Counted from the stretch's first letter, positions 37,524 through 52,800 are shown. The stretch: 64,000 nt of DNA from an uncultured Caulobacterales bacterium (GCA_938003545.1 CALKXY010000012.1:62001-126000), one strand, 5' to 3'. Numbers and translations: made by a program. Notes: generated by a model not told the origin, from the sequence alone.

Positions 37524-37707
37524 TTTAATTGCCCTCGCCGTTTGTGGCGGCTTGGTCTTCGTTGGCTTTCGCCAGAACTTTAAGGAAAAGACAGAGTTTC
37601 GCCGTGTCAGACCGCCTTGGATGCTGATCGCTTTGGCCGCCATTAGCGTAGGGTTTATGGTGCTCGTCCACATCGCCAATTTATTCGGTTTAGAAACAGG
37701 CCGTTAA
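37495..37707 (+). CDS. Small membrane protein of alphaproteobacterial type
   Basis: Protein of 70 residues with two hydrophobic helices (about 7-24 and 43-64), a basic loop between them, and a conserved-looking end HIANLFGLETGR. Very similar short proteins are frequent, unnamed, in alphaproteobacteria. The start overlaps the glycosyltransferase 3' end. Confidence 0.75.
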   Translation: MSHSDDLLISLIALAVCGGLVFVGFRQNFKEKTEFRRVRPPWMLIALAAISVGFMVLVHIANLFGLETGR

Positions 37708-37712
37708 AAAAA

Positions 37713-37741
37713 CACCGACACGCTCGAATGAGGTGTCGGTG
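37713..37741 (-). terminator. Terminator of the giant gene
   Basis: 9-bp stem CACCGACAC/GTGTCGGTG with an 11-nt loop. Read on the minus strand it is followed by a run of seven Ts, about 87 nt beyond the giant gene's stop. It also lies directly after the converging small gene. Confidence 0.88.
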
Positions 37742-37782
37742 AAGTATCGCCCTGAAAAATAGGGAGGTCAGGGTTCTGATAA

Positions 37783-37803
37783 GCTCGGCCATGATAGCCG
37801 AGC
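37783..37803 (-). other. Hairpin between giant gene stop and terminator
   Basis: 7-bp stem GCTCGGC/GCCGAGC, 7-nt loop, without a T-run; likely a 3' end stabiliser or second pause site. Confidence 0.5.
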
Positions 37804-37827
37804 AAAAGTCTTAGTCTGCAGATTTAA

Positions 37828-40800
37828 TTACCCTGCAAGCGCGCGGAGCAAGGCATCTTGCGCCGTGTCAGCTTCCGCTAATTGTTCACGCAGTGCGATC
37901 GTCTCAAGTGCCATTTGCTGCTGCAAAGTTTGGCCTTGTGCATAAGCTTCACCGACTTGCGTAACCGTGCCTGTCCGCAGGTCGACCTCGACAGTGGTCG
38001 ACGTCGTGCGGCCATTATCAAGCAGCGCGCGAACTTGCAGACGGATCGTTTCCGTATCTAATGGACGCGCGACATCCATATAATCAGTGCCATTAGACCA
38101 ATCGACCCAAGTCGGCAGTTGCGATCCATCCGCCATGCGGACATCCCAACTACGGACGGACACATCACTGACAGTGGAGAATGTGGAATCCAATGAAATG
38201 GTGACATTATGATCATAGGCGACCGCCTCAACAACCATATAGGCATTGTCATGGCCCATATCTGGAACTTGAACGACAACCATACCGCCGCGGAAGTCAC
38301 GATCACCGAACATACGGCCCATGTCATCTCGTGCATCTAACGCACGATCACGGAAGTAACGTTGCAGGTCGATAGGTTGACCTTCAAGGAACTCATATGG
38401 GTCGATCGGATACTCATTACCAGTTAGCGTATCAGGTACAATTGGTTCGATAAATCCATCCTCGTTCACTTGTAGTGTGAGGGTGACCTCTGTCTCTCCA
38501 CCTTCGCCGTCAGAGACTTTAACCGTGAAGACATAGGGATCATTTTGAGATTCAGTCGGAGACCCTGAAATAATACCGGTACTCGGATCGATCACAAGTC
38601 CAGGCGGTAAATCATCAGACGTATATGTCAGAACTTCGTCACCGTCTGGGTCTTCCGACACTGAACCGACATCAATACTGATCTCTTCACCCGCAACAGG
38701 CGGTGTGGTTGGCACGACAGGGGCGTCGACGATTGGCGCAGGGTTAGTGACATCTAATGTAAAGATGCTTTGTGTTGAAACACCCTGAGCATCTGTCGCT
38801 GTCACAGTGATCTCATATGGACCTGACACTGAGGCAGAATTGTCAACTGTGCCAGAAATAATACCCGTATCAGGATCAATACTGAGCCCATCTGGTAATC
38901 CAGTGACGCCATAGGTCACAACATCACCATCGGGATCAGTAAAGTTAGGCGCGGTCGGGATAGAAACATCAGCACTATCTTGGGTCGCGACATCTGGCAG
39001 CGGAGTCACAACTTCAGGAGCGATATTGTCAACCGTCCAGACAAACTCTGTCGAAACACTTGTTCCATCAGGATCTGTTGCTGTGATCGTCACGTTGAAA
39101 GGACCATCCGCCGATGTCCCTGGCGGTAATGTGCCAGAGATAACACCTGTATTCGGATCGATCGTTAAACCCGTCGGTAGGCCGACTGCTGTGAACACTA
39201 ATGGATCACCATCAATGTCAGAGAACGGACCAGAGACTGGCACGCTGATCATATCACCGTCCAAATTGGTCTGTGGTGGCAGCGCAGGCTCACCTGGTGT
39301 GGCGGGTGTTACGACCGGCACGTCATTCACTGGCGTCACATCAAGGTTGACTGTAGCAATATCCGTTCCGCCCTCATCATCACTGATCGTGTAAGTGAAG
39401 CTGTCTGGACCATTATAATCCGCAAGAGGATCATAGCTGACAGTGCCATCAGTATTCAGAGTTACAACTGCGCCGCTTGGCAACGTCGTCGGAACACCCG
39501 CAGTTACAGGCGTGCCATTGATCTCTGTGATCGTTAGCGCGTCTCCATCTGGATCGGAGTCATTGTCCAAGAGGTCGAGCGATGTTGGTGTATCTTCCAC
39601 GACTGCAAGTACACCATCCGTTTCCGCCACAGGTGGCGGGTTAGAGATGTCATATGTGACATTCGTCGTGAACGTCTCACCACTTGGGTCGGTCACAGTC
39701 ACCGGAATGACATATGTACCTGGATCCATCGGATCCCCACCTTGGCTGGCGTCTGGCGTAGGTGTGCCAGAGATAATACCTGTATTTGGATCAAAGACGA
39801 GACCAGGTGGTAGATCGCTAGGATCGAGACTAATCGTCAACGGCTCCATCGGGTCTGGATCACCAAAATAAGGTGTTAAATCGAGCGGATCCGTTGGATC
39901 ATTATCACCGCCTGTTTGAACCGGAATATAATTTTCTGGGTCTAATGGCGGAACAAATGGAGTCTCCGGATCTACAGGGAAGTTCGGATCGCTTGGGTCC
40001 GTCGGTGGCTGTGTTGGATCAACTGGAATTGGCGCATCATTTACAGGGCCAACATTAATCGTGACCGTCGCAACATCTGTGCCGCCTTCATTATCCGTCA
40101 CCGTATAACCAAAGACCAACGTGCCCGAGAAGTCAGGTGTCGGTGTGAAGTCAACCGAACCGTCTGGACTGATTGTCAATTCGCCTTCTGGAAGAACCAC
40201 GGGCGTTCCGATTGGCAATAGAGTGCCATCCGGCAGAGCCGCTGTATCAATGCTCAGAATATCACCATCGGCATCACTGTCACTCATTGGAATAACATTG
40301 ACGGAGATCGGTGTATCTTCGAGCGTTGAGAAAACATCATTCTCAGCAACAGGCGGTGTATTGACGATTGTGTAAGTCACAAAGGCCGACACATCTTCTC
40401 CGCCTGGGTCTGTTGCAATGACTTCTACGACATAAACGCCGTCAGAATTCGCGCCGCCTTGGGACGCATCTGCAGGCGGTGTGCCGCTGATAATACCCGT
40501 AGCTGGGTCAATGGTGAGACCCGGCGGAAGACCCGTTGCAGTATATGTCAACGGTTCTCCATCAACATCTGTAAAGATTGTCGACACGTCGAATGGCACT
40601 GAAGGGTCACTATCCGTACCTGTTTGGTCTACAAGTGGACCTGTTGTGATCGGGGCATCATTTGTACCTTCAATCGTAACAGTTACAGTCGCTGTGTCCG
40701 TACCGCCTTCGCCGTCACTGATCATATATGTGATCGTGCTTGTGGCTGTTTCTCCAAGCTCAAGGGATTCATATTCGCCGTTCGGATCGAATGTGAGTGT

Positions 40801-43800
40801 CCCATCAGGATTGATCGTGAAGAGACCACCTGTTGAGCCTGCGACAGGCATGCCCACATTGGCTGGGTCACCGCCAACTTCAGTTACAGTCAGCTCATCC
40901 TGATCTGGATCAGAGTCAGAGCCTGCAATGACAAACCCATTTATGGGTGCGCCTTCATTGGCTGTGAAGTCATCATCAACAGCATCAGGCCCTGGGTTTG
41001 ATACGACATATTCGAATGTATCTGTAACCACGCCGCCCTCGCCGTCATCGGCTGTGACAGTGATCGTATAGACACCGTCATCATTTGGGCCGCCTTGGCT
41101 AGCGGAATTATCGAGCGTGCCGACAATTTCACCTGTGCTTGGGATAATGCTCAGACCGTCTGGCAGACCTGTGACTGTATAAACGAGCGTGTCGCCATCC
41201 GGGTCGGATATCATAGTCGGAATAGAGACGTCGTCTCCATCTACCGCATCCATAGGTCCGACGGGCATGTCTACGACAGGGATTGGGTTCTCAATGACAT
41301 AAGTCACAGTCGTTGTGAACGTCTCACCGCTTGGGTCTGTCGCTGTCACTGGGATTTCAAACACACCATTTGGCGCGCCTTGCGACGCATCTGGGTTTGG
41401 TGTGCCGGAGATAATACCCGTGGTTGGATCAAACGTCAGGCCAGGTGGGAGATCCGCTGGTGCAATCGTCAAGGTGACGGCATCTGGGGAATCTGGATCA
41501 CCGAAATATGGCGTCAAATCAAGCGGCGTGACAGGCGAGCTATCCGACCCTGTTTGTTCCGGAATGTAATCATTCGGGTCCAATGGCGGCACGCGTGGGT
41601 CTTGTGGATCCACAGGCACATCCGGATCACCCGGAGGCGTAGGAGGTTGCGTTGGGTCAACTGGGATCGGCGCATCATTTGTACCAGTAACTGTGATTTC
41701 AACAGTCGCTGTATCTGTTCCGCCTTCACCATCTGAAATCTCATAGGTGATCGTTGTCGTAACTGTTTCACCAACCGCAAGATTGTTGAAATCACCCGCT
41801 GGATCAAAGTCATATGTTCCATCAGGATTAATTGTGAATTCACCGCCAGTACTGCCTACAACAGGGCGTCCTACATTTGCAGGATTTCCATCGACAGCTG
41901 ATACGACAAGCGGATCACCATCTGGATCCGTATCATTTGGAGCCAAGACTTCACCTGAAATCGGTGTGTCTTCATCCGTTGCAGCATCGTCATTTACGGC
42001 CACAGGTGCTGGGTTCGTAAACGTATACACAACAGGGCTGGTGACGCTTTCGCCGTCTGGGTCTGTTGCTGTAACATTTACAACATAGACACCATCAGAG
42101 TTCGGTCCACCCTGAGAGGCATCCGCAGGCGGGGTGCCTGTGATGATACCTGTGACAGGATCGAGCGTCATCCACGTCGGTAAATCAGGTGACGTAAATG
42201 TCAGCGGTTCACCATCAACATCAGAGAAAATCGTGCTCGTATCGAGCGGCAGTTGCTCTGCGCTATCTGGACCATTTTGTGGGGCCAGTGTACCTGTTAC
42301 GATCGGCGCATCATTTGTGCCCATAACAGTCACGGTAACGGTAGCTGTATCTGTACCGCCCTCACCATCACTAATTTCATAGGTCACGGTTGTGACAAGT
42401 GTTTCGCCTGCATCAAGACCTTCAAACTCACCATTAGTGTCAAACGTCATCGCGCCTGTATCATCAATTGTGAAGAGACCGCCTGCACTACCTGCGACAG
42501 GTTGCGCAACATTGAGCGGATCGCCGCCAACTTGCGTGACCGTCAAAGTATCGCCGTCAGGGTCAGTGTCACTGCCTGCAACAACAAAGCCCGTAATCGT
42601 GGCGGCTTCATTCGCCACAAAATTATCATCAACGGCCACGGGTGGTGGGTTCGTGATCATATAGGTCACATTCGTTGTGAAGGTTTCACCGCTCGGGTCA
42701 GTTACAGTCACCGGAATGACATATGTACCTGGATCCATCGGATCTCCACCTTGGCTGGCGTCTGGCGTAGGTGTGCCGGAGATAATACCCGTCACAGGGT
42801 CAAACGTTAGACCAGGTGGAAGATCCGTTGGATCGAGACTAATCGTCAACGGCTCCATTGGGTCTGGGTCACCAAAGAATGGCGTCAGATCAAGCGGTGT
42901 CGATGGATCATCGTCTTCACCTGTCTGAACCGGAATATAATTTTCTGGGTCGACGGGTGGCGTAAACGGAGTCTCTGGGTCCGTTGGGAAATCCGGGTTG
43001 TTCGGTGGTGCCGGTGGCTGTGTTGGGTCAACTGGAATTGGACCATCATTAACAGGCGTCACGTCAATCGTAACTGTCGCAACATCTGTTCCGCCTTGGC
43101 CGTCACTGATCGTATATCCGAAGATAACAGGGCCAGATAAATCTGGGGTAGGATCAAGTGTAACCGTGCCATCTGAAAGAACTGTCAGCGTGCCTTGCGG
43201 AATGTCAGTCGGTGTCCCGACTGGAATAACCGTTCCATCAGGCAGAGCCACTGCATCAATCACCAGCGTATCACCATCAGGATCGCTATCATTATTATCA
43301 ATGATATTGACCGTCACCGGTGTGTCTTCTGGTGTGGTGAATGTATCATCCACAGCCTCAGGCGCTGGATTCGTGACTGTGTAAGTGACGGGTGTTGTGA
43401 ACGTCTCGCCGCTTGGGTCAGTCGCTGTCACTTGGATGACATATGTACCTGGGTTGGCGGGATCACCGCCTTGGCTGGCATCTGGCGAAGGTGTGCCAGA
43501 GATGATGCCTGTCGTAGGATCGAATGTTAGTCCATCTGGCAACTCAGCTGGATCAACAGACAATGTCACAAGATCACTGCCGTCTGGATCACCAAAATAT
43601 GGCGTCAGATCAAACGGCGTTGTTGGGCTCGCATCCTCACCTGTTTGGGCTGGGATATAGTTCTGTGGATCGACAGGCGGATCACGTGGATCATCTGGAT
43701 CGGATGGATCCATTGGGTCACTTGGACCAGTAGGTTGTTCTGGATCGACAGGAATTGGCGCATCATTCACACCTTCAACCGTCAGCGTAACCGTCGCGTC

Positions 43801-46800
43801 AGACACGCCGCCCTGACCATCTGTGATTTGGTAAGTGAAACTATCTGTTCCGCTTTCACCTGCAGCTAAGTCTTCAAACTGACCATTTGGATCATAATCA
43901 TATGTCCCATCATCATTCATCGTCAGCAACGCACCACTTGGCAGTGTGATGACTGAACCTGAAGTGATCGGCGTGCCATTCACTTCGGCGACACTTAACA
44001 TGTCACCATCTGGATCGGAGTCAGCGCCATTGCCATTATCAGGTAAGACGGAGTCTGACAGAACTGTATCTTCGTCTGTGACTTCCATATCATCAACCGC
44101 AATTGGAGCTGGGTTAGTAATTGTGACTTGGACAATTGTTGTAAACGTCAAGCCACTTGGGTCTGTAGCTGTCACTGGAACATCATAGACACCATCAGTT
44201 CCGCCTTGGCTGGCATCAGGAGACGGGGTTCCAGACAGAACACCTGTGATTGGATCAAAGACAAGACCATCTGGCAAATCAGCCGGCTCAACGGACAAAG
44301 TTACAGCATCGCTTCCATCTGGATCACCGAAGAATGGCGTCAGATCAAGAGGTGTAAATGGCGCGCCATCTTCACCTGTTTGCGCTGGAATATAGTCTTG
44401 CGGATCAACAGGCGGGTCACGCGGATCTTGTGGATCAGACGGATCTGTTGGATCGCTTGGTCCTGGTGGTTGCGTTGGATCGACAGGGATCGGCGCATCA
44501 TTGGCGCCTTCCACTGTGACGGTAACCGTTGCCAAGTCTGTTCCGCCTTCACCGTCACTAACGAGATATGTCAACGTCGTGGTTTCGGTTTCGCCGACGG
44601 CAAGGTCTTCAAAGTCACCATTCGGATCAAAGCTATATGAACCATCTGGGTTAATCGTAAATAGACCGCCGTCTGTGCCCGCTACAGGCTGTCCGACAAG
44701 AGCTGGATCGCCATTAACCTCGGCAACCGTCAACGTGTCACCATCTGGGTCGCTATCAACACCATTGCCGGTATCATCAGCAATAACAGACCCTGTGATA
44801 ACAGGACCGTCTTCGCCCGCCGTCAACGCATCATCTTGTGCAATCGGGGCTGGGTTCGTGATTGTATAGGTCACATTCGTTGTGAATGTTCCCCCATTTC
44901 CATCCGTCGCGACGACTGGAATTGTGAAGACACCATTGGTTCCACCTTGACTGGCGTCAGCAGATGGCGTTCCCGAAATAGTCGTCCCATCAAAACTTAG
45001 TCCTGGCGGTAAATCCGCTGGATCAATTGTCAATGTCACGGGATCACCATCTACATCATCAAAGAATGGCGTGATATCTAGAGGTGTCGAAGGACTGCTA
45101 TCCAAACCTGTCTGCGGAGGGATATAATTATCTGGATCTGCAGGCGGATTCGGGTCTCCTGGTATTGTTGGGTTTGGTGGATCATTTACCGCATCAACCG
45201 TAATCGTAACGGTTGCTACATCTGTGCCACCTTCACTATCCGTAACTGTATAGCCAAAGATAAAGTCACCGTTGAAATCATCAGCGGGATCGAATGTGAC
45301 CGTACCATTCGTTCCAACTGTCAGAGTGCCCTCTGGCAGTATTGTGGCTGTGTCGAGTGCAATCACTGTACCATCGGGCAGAGCGGCCGCATCAACCGTC
45401 AATATATCACCGTCGGGATCACTATCGCTCCCGGAAATAATATCGACTGTAATCGGAGTATCCTCCAGCGTTGTATGAGTGTCGTCGGCGGCAATCGGCG
45501 CTGGGTTTGTAACTGTGTATTGAACGTTCGTTATGAAGCTATCGCCATTACTGTCGGTCACTGTGACTGGGATCGTATAAACCCCATTCGTACCGCCTTG
45601 GCTGGCGCTGTTATCTAATGTCCCAGAGATCACACCATTAACAAGGGTCAGGCCGGGCGGAAGGTCCGCTGGCGTGGCGCTAAAGGTTACGACATCCGTC
45701 GCGTCAGGGTCCGTAAAGAATGTAGATAAATCTAACGCGGTTGGCGCGACATTATCTACACCAACTTGCGGTGGGATGAAATTTGTACGGTCCGCAGGTG
45801 GATTTGGATCGCCGGGAATTCCCGGTACAATCGGATCATTTTCACCTGTGACAGTATAGGTCACAACGGCTGTATCTGTTCCGCCCTCGCCATCATCTAT
45901 TTGATAAACAATTTCTGTGACGCGAGTTTCGCCTACCGCAAGGTCTTCAAAGTCACCATTGGCGTCAAAGCTCGCCATTCCATTTGGCGCAATCGTAAAG
46001 AGACCGCCCGTGGACCCTGCAACGGCAGCAGATACGCCTGTGCCGTCTGTCGATGCCGCAAGTGCAGTGACGTCATTCCCTGTCAGAACACGCGTTACAT
46101 TGATCGTGTCGCCATCTGGGTCACTATCAACATCGACGCTGTTATTTGCAAAGACATCAAATGTATCTGCCGTCTCAGATTCAGTCCCGCCAACCGTATC
46201 ATTTTCGGCAATTGGATCGCTGTTTAGATCGCGGAAATCGAGATCATTTACGAGCGGTGTTGCTGTACCAACAGATGCATCTCCGTCCGCATCTGGCAAT
46301 GTGCCATCCAGCGGAGTGATATCTTCATTGACGTTGAAACCGTCATTTATGTCGCCCGTCAGTTGTGTCTCAAACACATCAAACAAGCCATCACCATCGG
46401 CGTCTGTTGTTGCATCAGAAGCACCCGTTGCTGGTGCAGCACCAAGGCCTGCCTCTGATGTATCATTTTCGCCATCATTATCGGAGTCCGTATCTAGATA
46501 ATCTGGTAAGCTGTCTGGCGTTGTAGCACCAGAATCTGTGTTTACTGGGGTTATAAGCGCATCAGCAGATGTCGCAGCTGCTGCGGTAGCACTCAATACG
46601 CCATTTACGCTACGTGCATCATAATTATCATCTAAGCCGTCACCATTGGCGTCAACCATAGCAGCGCCTTGTCCAGATGGCGCGATGTAACCTGCAGTCG
46701 ATTGCGCTTCGATATTGTCAGTGATGCCATCATTGTCGGAGTCGATATCGCAGTGATCCGCAATTCCATCTCCATCAGTATCACGGGCAACTTCTAACGC

Positions 46801-49800
46801 GAGCTGAATGCCATCAGATGATGGGGTTCGGTCTGGATCTAGCGTAACATTTAATTCAATAGTATCCAATGGCGTGCCATCAAGTGTGAAGAAACGGATC
46901 GTTACATCACCAGAGCCCTCAGCATTAAAGTCTTGGGCTTCTTCCGCTCGAGAGCCATCATTATCTGCTGGATCAATATCAGAGAGCGAAACACCGCCGC
47001 CACTCGTGTCAATTTCTAATTCAAAGGAAGAGACAACTTCCCAACCAATATTCGGGTTATCCGCAAAGTTCCATATCGTTTGATCAATTGAGTTAATGTG
47101 TAAATAGGCCTCACTTACGGGCGTTCCCGTAAAGTCGAATGTGACCTGATCTTCAACCAGACTTGGCAAATTTGCTTGACTAAAAATAATTTCAAAAGAC
47201 TCAAGTGGCAGACCTGTCAAAGGCGAGAATGCAGCATGATCAAATACATCCGTTCGTGGATTTGCTGGGTCTGTAGGAATTATTCCTCCATTGCTTGGCC
47301 GCGTAACCGTCACTTCCGTTCCAAATGAAGTTGTTCCGACAATACGGCCTGAAGTGCGAGGCGTCGTAAATGAAACCTGCTCAACACCTTCGTCAACATT
47401 TAGGATACCGTCATTGTCTTTATCAACGTCATTTACATCAGCTACGCCATCACCATCTGTGTCTAGCAAGTTAACTGACCGGAAATCGAGATCTGATGGA
47501 TCATTGTCGCCATCATTGGAAAGACCTACTGCCGTGGCAGGATCAACGTCAACAGTGCCATCCGCGTCGAGATATGTGACATCAGCAGGTAACGTACCGC
47601 CCAAGCCACTTTCAGCACTATCGAGCAAAGTATCGCCATCTGAATCAGTTGAGATATAGTCAGCTGTGCCGTCCATATCATCATCATTTGGCGTTCCAAA
47701 ATCACCGCCATGTGTTCCACTTGTGCCTTCAAAGACATCTAGGACACCATCGTTATCGCTATCAGCGGCATCGGCGGCGGCTGCGTCGGCTAATGTTGCC
47801 AGCGGAATTTGCGCATTTGTTGCCCGTGCTTCAATCGCATCAGCAATCCCGTCACCATCTGAATCAAGGTCAAGATAATCAGCTACGCCGTCAGCGTCAG
47901 TCTGGCGCGGTGTTGTCCCTTGAGATGCTGCGCTTGTGTTATCAGCAACGTTGGCATCAAAAACATCTTGTAGACCATCATTATCTTGGTCTGCACCAGC
48001 CGCCACAGCGATTAACGCTTCTGCGTCATCAACATGGCCATCGTTATTCACGTCCGCGGCGATGCCCGCAACATTTCCGCTCTCTACAAGATCAGAAATA
48101 CCGTCATTGTCAGAGTCAAGGTCAAGGCTATTGGCGATTCCATCCATATCAACATCATCAATGGGACGTAAGAAAAGGAAGAAACCACTCGTGATCATAT
48201 TACCGGAACTACGATTCTCATCATCACTGGTAACTAAGATGTTAGAAACGTCTGACCCGAGGCTTTCCCAAACAAATCTTTCAGAATTAGAGATTGGTCC
48301 TCCATCACGCACTACTGCATAAGTTGTAATTGTATTGGCAGCCACGTAACCCGTATCAAGCGTGCTTGTGAGGGTATAAGCCGAACCATCTAAACTCGTC
48401 AGGCCGTCTCTTCGCCCATCTATCGTCACCGTGCCGCCATGCTCAAGCCGCAAGCCAACAGGCACTGAGCCTGTAATCGTAAATTCGACGCCCGGCGCTG
48501 CGCCAGGTCCAGTCAATAACAAACCTGTTGCGCTCGTGTGAACATTTTCAGCGCGGACAATAATACTGCCCGTTGGCAGTCCGTACGCGGCGCTGACATC
48601 CACAGGACCCGTATCAAAAGCTACGGAGCTGTTCGGCACACCCAGATCGGCAGCCGTCAAGGCTCTAAATGTTGTTGTGTCTTCAACCGTATCCAAAATA
48701 CCATCATTGTCATCATCAATATCATCAGCATCAAAGATACCATCGCCATCTGTGTCGACACGCGTGTCTAGTGCATCTCGGAAATCAACATCCGCTATCA
48801 ACGGAATTGCAGATGCGGCATCCCCGTCACCATCAGGGAAAGTAATTGCGCCCGTCGCAATGGACTCATTGACGTTAAATCCGTCATTCGCATCTGTGCC
48901 GCCTTGGGTCTCAAAGACGTCAAATAGGCCATCTCCATCTGCATCCGTTGTGGCATCGGATAAACCCGTTGCGAGCGTACCAGTACCCGCCTCCACAGCG
49001 TCATCGGCGCCTTCGTCATCTGAGTTAGTGTCGCGGAAATCGGCTATGCCGCCACCGTCAGTATCAACAGGAGTAAGACCAATACTACCCACGCCGTCTG
49101 CGGTACCAGTAGGTGTCGCGTCATAGCGATCATCCAGGCCATCATTATCGGCATCAAGCATGGCCATGCCAATGCCACTCGGTGCAATATAACTACCCGT
49201 TGCTTGCCCTTCAATATTGTCAGTTATACCGTCATTATCGCTGTCGATATCAAGGTGATCATTAATGCCGTCACCATCTGTATCAACCGCAGACACTAAA
49301 CCAAAGTTGATCGCGTCAATGGCAAGGAAGGTTGAAATATCTGCTGCATTCGGCCCGCCGCGATTTGTGCCATCACTCACGGGTACAATGATAATGCGGT
49401 CGTAATTTTGAGTCGCGCTAAAGTTAATAATATACTCTTGCCATTCTGTTGTGTTAGAAATTTCAGGTGTTTCACCCAGAAAATCTACATCAGGATTGGC
49501 TTCTATGGTGTTGACATTCGACGTGTTCAATTGAGTAGGGTTAGTGGTGAAACCATTTACTCCCTCGACAATCGTGGATCCTGTCCGGATACCATAGATC
49601 ACGAACTTACCAGGCTGGTTGAAGAACCCCCCCGCAGCATTGTCAAATGTCATCTGATGTGCGGCAAAGCTGATACCAACTTGTTGACCCGCCAAAACAG
49701 GAACATCGAGTTCAAGTTGAATCACCTCTTGGGCAAAATTCTCACCTGAGTGTAAACCCGAATATGCATCGCCCTCAAAGGCAGGTAAATGTGTCGTCGC

Positions 49801-52800
49801 CGTTGTACCAGACCCTTCGGTCAGACCGCTATTCGTGAAATACCCTGCTGATCCTGAAAAGTTTGAAAGCGGCGTGACACTGCCCGCTGGATAGGCCGCG
49901 TCAAAACCGTCCCTTTGCGACACAGGCAGAGGATTTGGCGCGGTTTCAAAAAATTCGCGGGTCCCTTGCGTGAGGAAAAATTCGTTAACATCCAATATGC
50001 CGTCATTATCATCATCAATATCATCCGCATTAATGACGCCGTCGCCATCCGTGTCTGCGGCAAGCGAAGCAATAAAGGCCGGCGAAGATAGAGAGGATGT
50101 GTTCGTTGGAGCCATTGCGCCAGAGTCATCCGATATAGTTGATGGCGGATTCGACGCTGTACCGTCTGTACCGTCCCAAACACGGAATTGAATTTCAGCT
50201 CCCCCTGAGAACCCTGCGTCAGGAATAAACCGAAGGATGGCATCTGCATCCATCAATAAGGCTTCGCCGTCGGGCACGGGTGTTGGATCTGTATTATCAG
50301 GATCACCGAGCTGGAAATTCGTCCATTCATGCCCTGGAATATCAGTACGTAAATACTGCCAAGTGCCCTCGGATTCATCTGCGAAGATGACCCCAATACC
50401 AAAGCTGGTTTGTTCAATATCCGTAACATCTAATTGAGCCAGTAAATCACTGACTGCGATTAGGCCTAGGTCAGCCGCCGTTTCACCATTGGCGAGACGG
50501 TCAAGCACATTTGCCTCAGTCAAGCCATTAGACAGCAACGAGCTTTCTGGTGTGAAGGTTAAAATAGGCGTCGGAGTCGTACCACTGGCAACGTCTTGAA
50601 CGGCACCATTAGATGTTGGCGAAACGACGGGTACGGGCGCATCATTCAACGGCGTACCATTAATTGTCATCGTGGCGACAGCGTTTGAAAAAGCCGTTCC
50701 GTCATTTACGCTATAGGTGAAACTAGCATAATTCTCACCTAAACCATTCACTACTGGTACAAATGTTAAATCCGGAATATCGGCAACTGCAATCACCTGC
50801 AACGGAGCGATGTTATCACCCCTAAGCAAGAGCCTGCCTATCATAGGCTGGCTGTCAATCCGCACGGACGTAAAGACATCCGCGGCATCTGTATCGGCAA
50901 AGTTAAAGTCTGCCGCTGTGAAAGTGTAGGACGAGTCTTCAGCAAATGTGACTGTACCACCCGTAGAGGTCGGCGCTGCATTATCTACTGTTGTATCTCG
51001 ATAATCCAAATCGGCGGATAAAGGCACAATCGCGCCATCTATGGCGTCGCCACCATCAGGAAGGTAACCATTTGGCGCACTTAGAGGATCAGCTACGCCT
51101 TCATTGACGACAAAGCCGTCATTCGTATTTCCATCAATTGCGGTTTCATATTGATCAAAGAGGCCATCACCATCGGCGTCAGTTGTCGCATCGGACACTG
51201 TGCCATTGACGATTTCCGCCTGACCAAGCCCATTCTCGGCATTGTCTGTCAGACCATCATCATCTGAATCTGTGTCGATATAATCCGCATCAAGGTCGTT
51301 ATCTGTATCAACAGCAATAACACCGTCGCCCGCACCAATCACAGCAGCCGCCGTTCCAGCGGTAACGGTGCGTGTGTCGTAATTATCGTCCAAGCCATCT
51401 TGGTTCAGATCTGTGATGCCCGCACCTACGCCTGACGGCGCAATATAATCATCTGTCAACTGACCTTCGATATTATCGGTAATGCCATCATTGTCGGAAT
51501 CGATATCGAGAGAATTGAAAATGCCATCACCGTCTGAATCCACCTGACCAGAAATATTGAAACTGTCAGGCAGCCCGCCAGTGGTAGCGTCAAATCCAGT
51601 ATTCCCATAAACGAAACTAAAACTGCTAAGGTTAGTGAATTGGGCTGTCACAGCGTTGCGTACTGGTTGAGCAGGATCGGTCTCGTCTGATAATGAGAAA
51701 ACATTTGTAGCCGTATCAGGGACTCCAGCGTCGTCTCGCCGACGGATAAGGTCGAAACCTGGAAGTTGACTACCACCCAGCACGACACCGACAAAACCAC
51801 CCTCTTCCAAGAGCGTGTTAGGTCCTGCATCAAAATTTACAGAATCTGGAACGCCTGTCTCAAAGCCCACGACATCAGTAATCGAAGAGTCCATAATTGA
51901 ATCGACATTGTCCAGCGTGATAGCGAATACATCCAGTGTGACTGGCGTACCCATTGGATCTGTTGGTGTTGCAGACCCTGCTTCTACGAATGTGACCTGC
52001 AAGGTCACATAAGGGTCGGCTTGACTAGGGGCGAGGGCAAGACTGCGCGTTGTGGCATCAAACCGCTCAAATGCTGGTATTTCAACAATAGTGAAAATCG
52101 CATCGAGGTTTTGTCCATTCGCAGAACCGACATTAGGCACCAAATAGCTATCACCTGCCACAAGCTGTGTCAGGTCAGTCCCTACAAGTATTTGGGGCGC
52201 AGCGTTGAAGTTCAAGGCGCTTTCCGCCTCCTCAATCACATCCAAAATACCATCATTATCATCATCAACATCAACAGAGTCGATTATGCCATCACCGTCT
52301 GTATCTGTAGAATCTTCTGCGTCACGGAAATCAAGGTCCGCCGTTAAAGCGACAATACTGCCATCAATGGCATCGCTGTCACCATCAGGAAGGTAACCAT
52401 TTGGCGCACTTAGGGGATCAGCTACGCCTTCATTGACGACAAAGCCGTCATTCGTATTTCCATCAATTGCGGTTTCATATTGATCGAAGAGGCCGTCACC
52501 ATCGGCGTCAGTTGTCGCATCGGACACTGTGCCATCGACAATTTCAGCCTGACCAAGCCCGTTTTCAGCATTATCTGTCAGACCATCATCATCTGAATCT
52601 GTGTCGATATAATCCGCATCAAGGTCGTTATCTGTATCAACAGCAATAACACCGTCGCCCGCACCAATAACGGCTGCGGCCGTTCCAGCGGTGACTGTAC
52701 GCGTGTCATAACGATCATCCAAACCATCTTGGTTTAGATCAATGATACTGCTGCCGACGCCTGACGGCGCAACATAATCATCCGTCAACTGACCTTCGAT

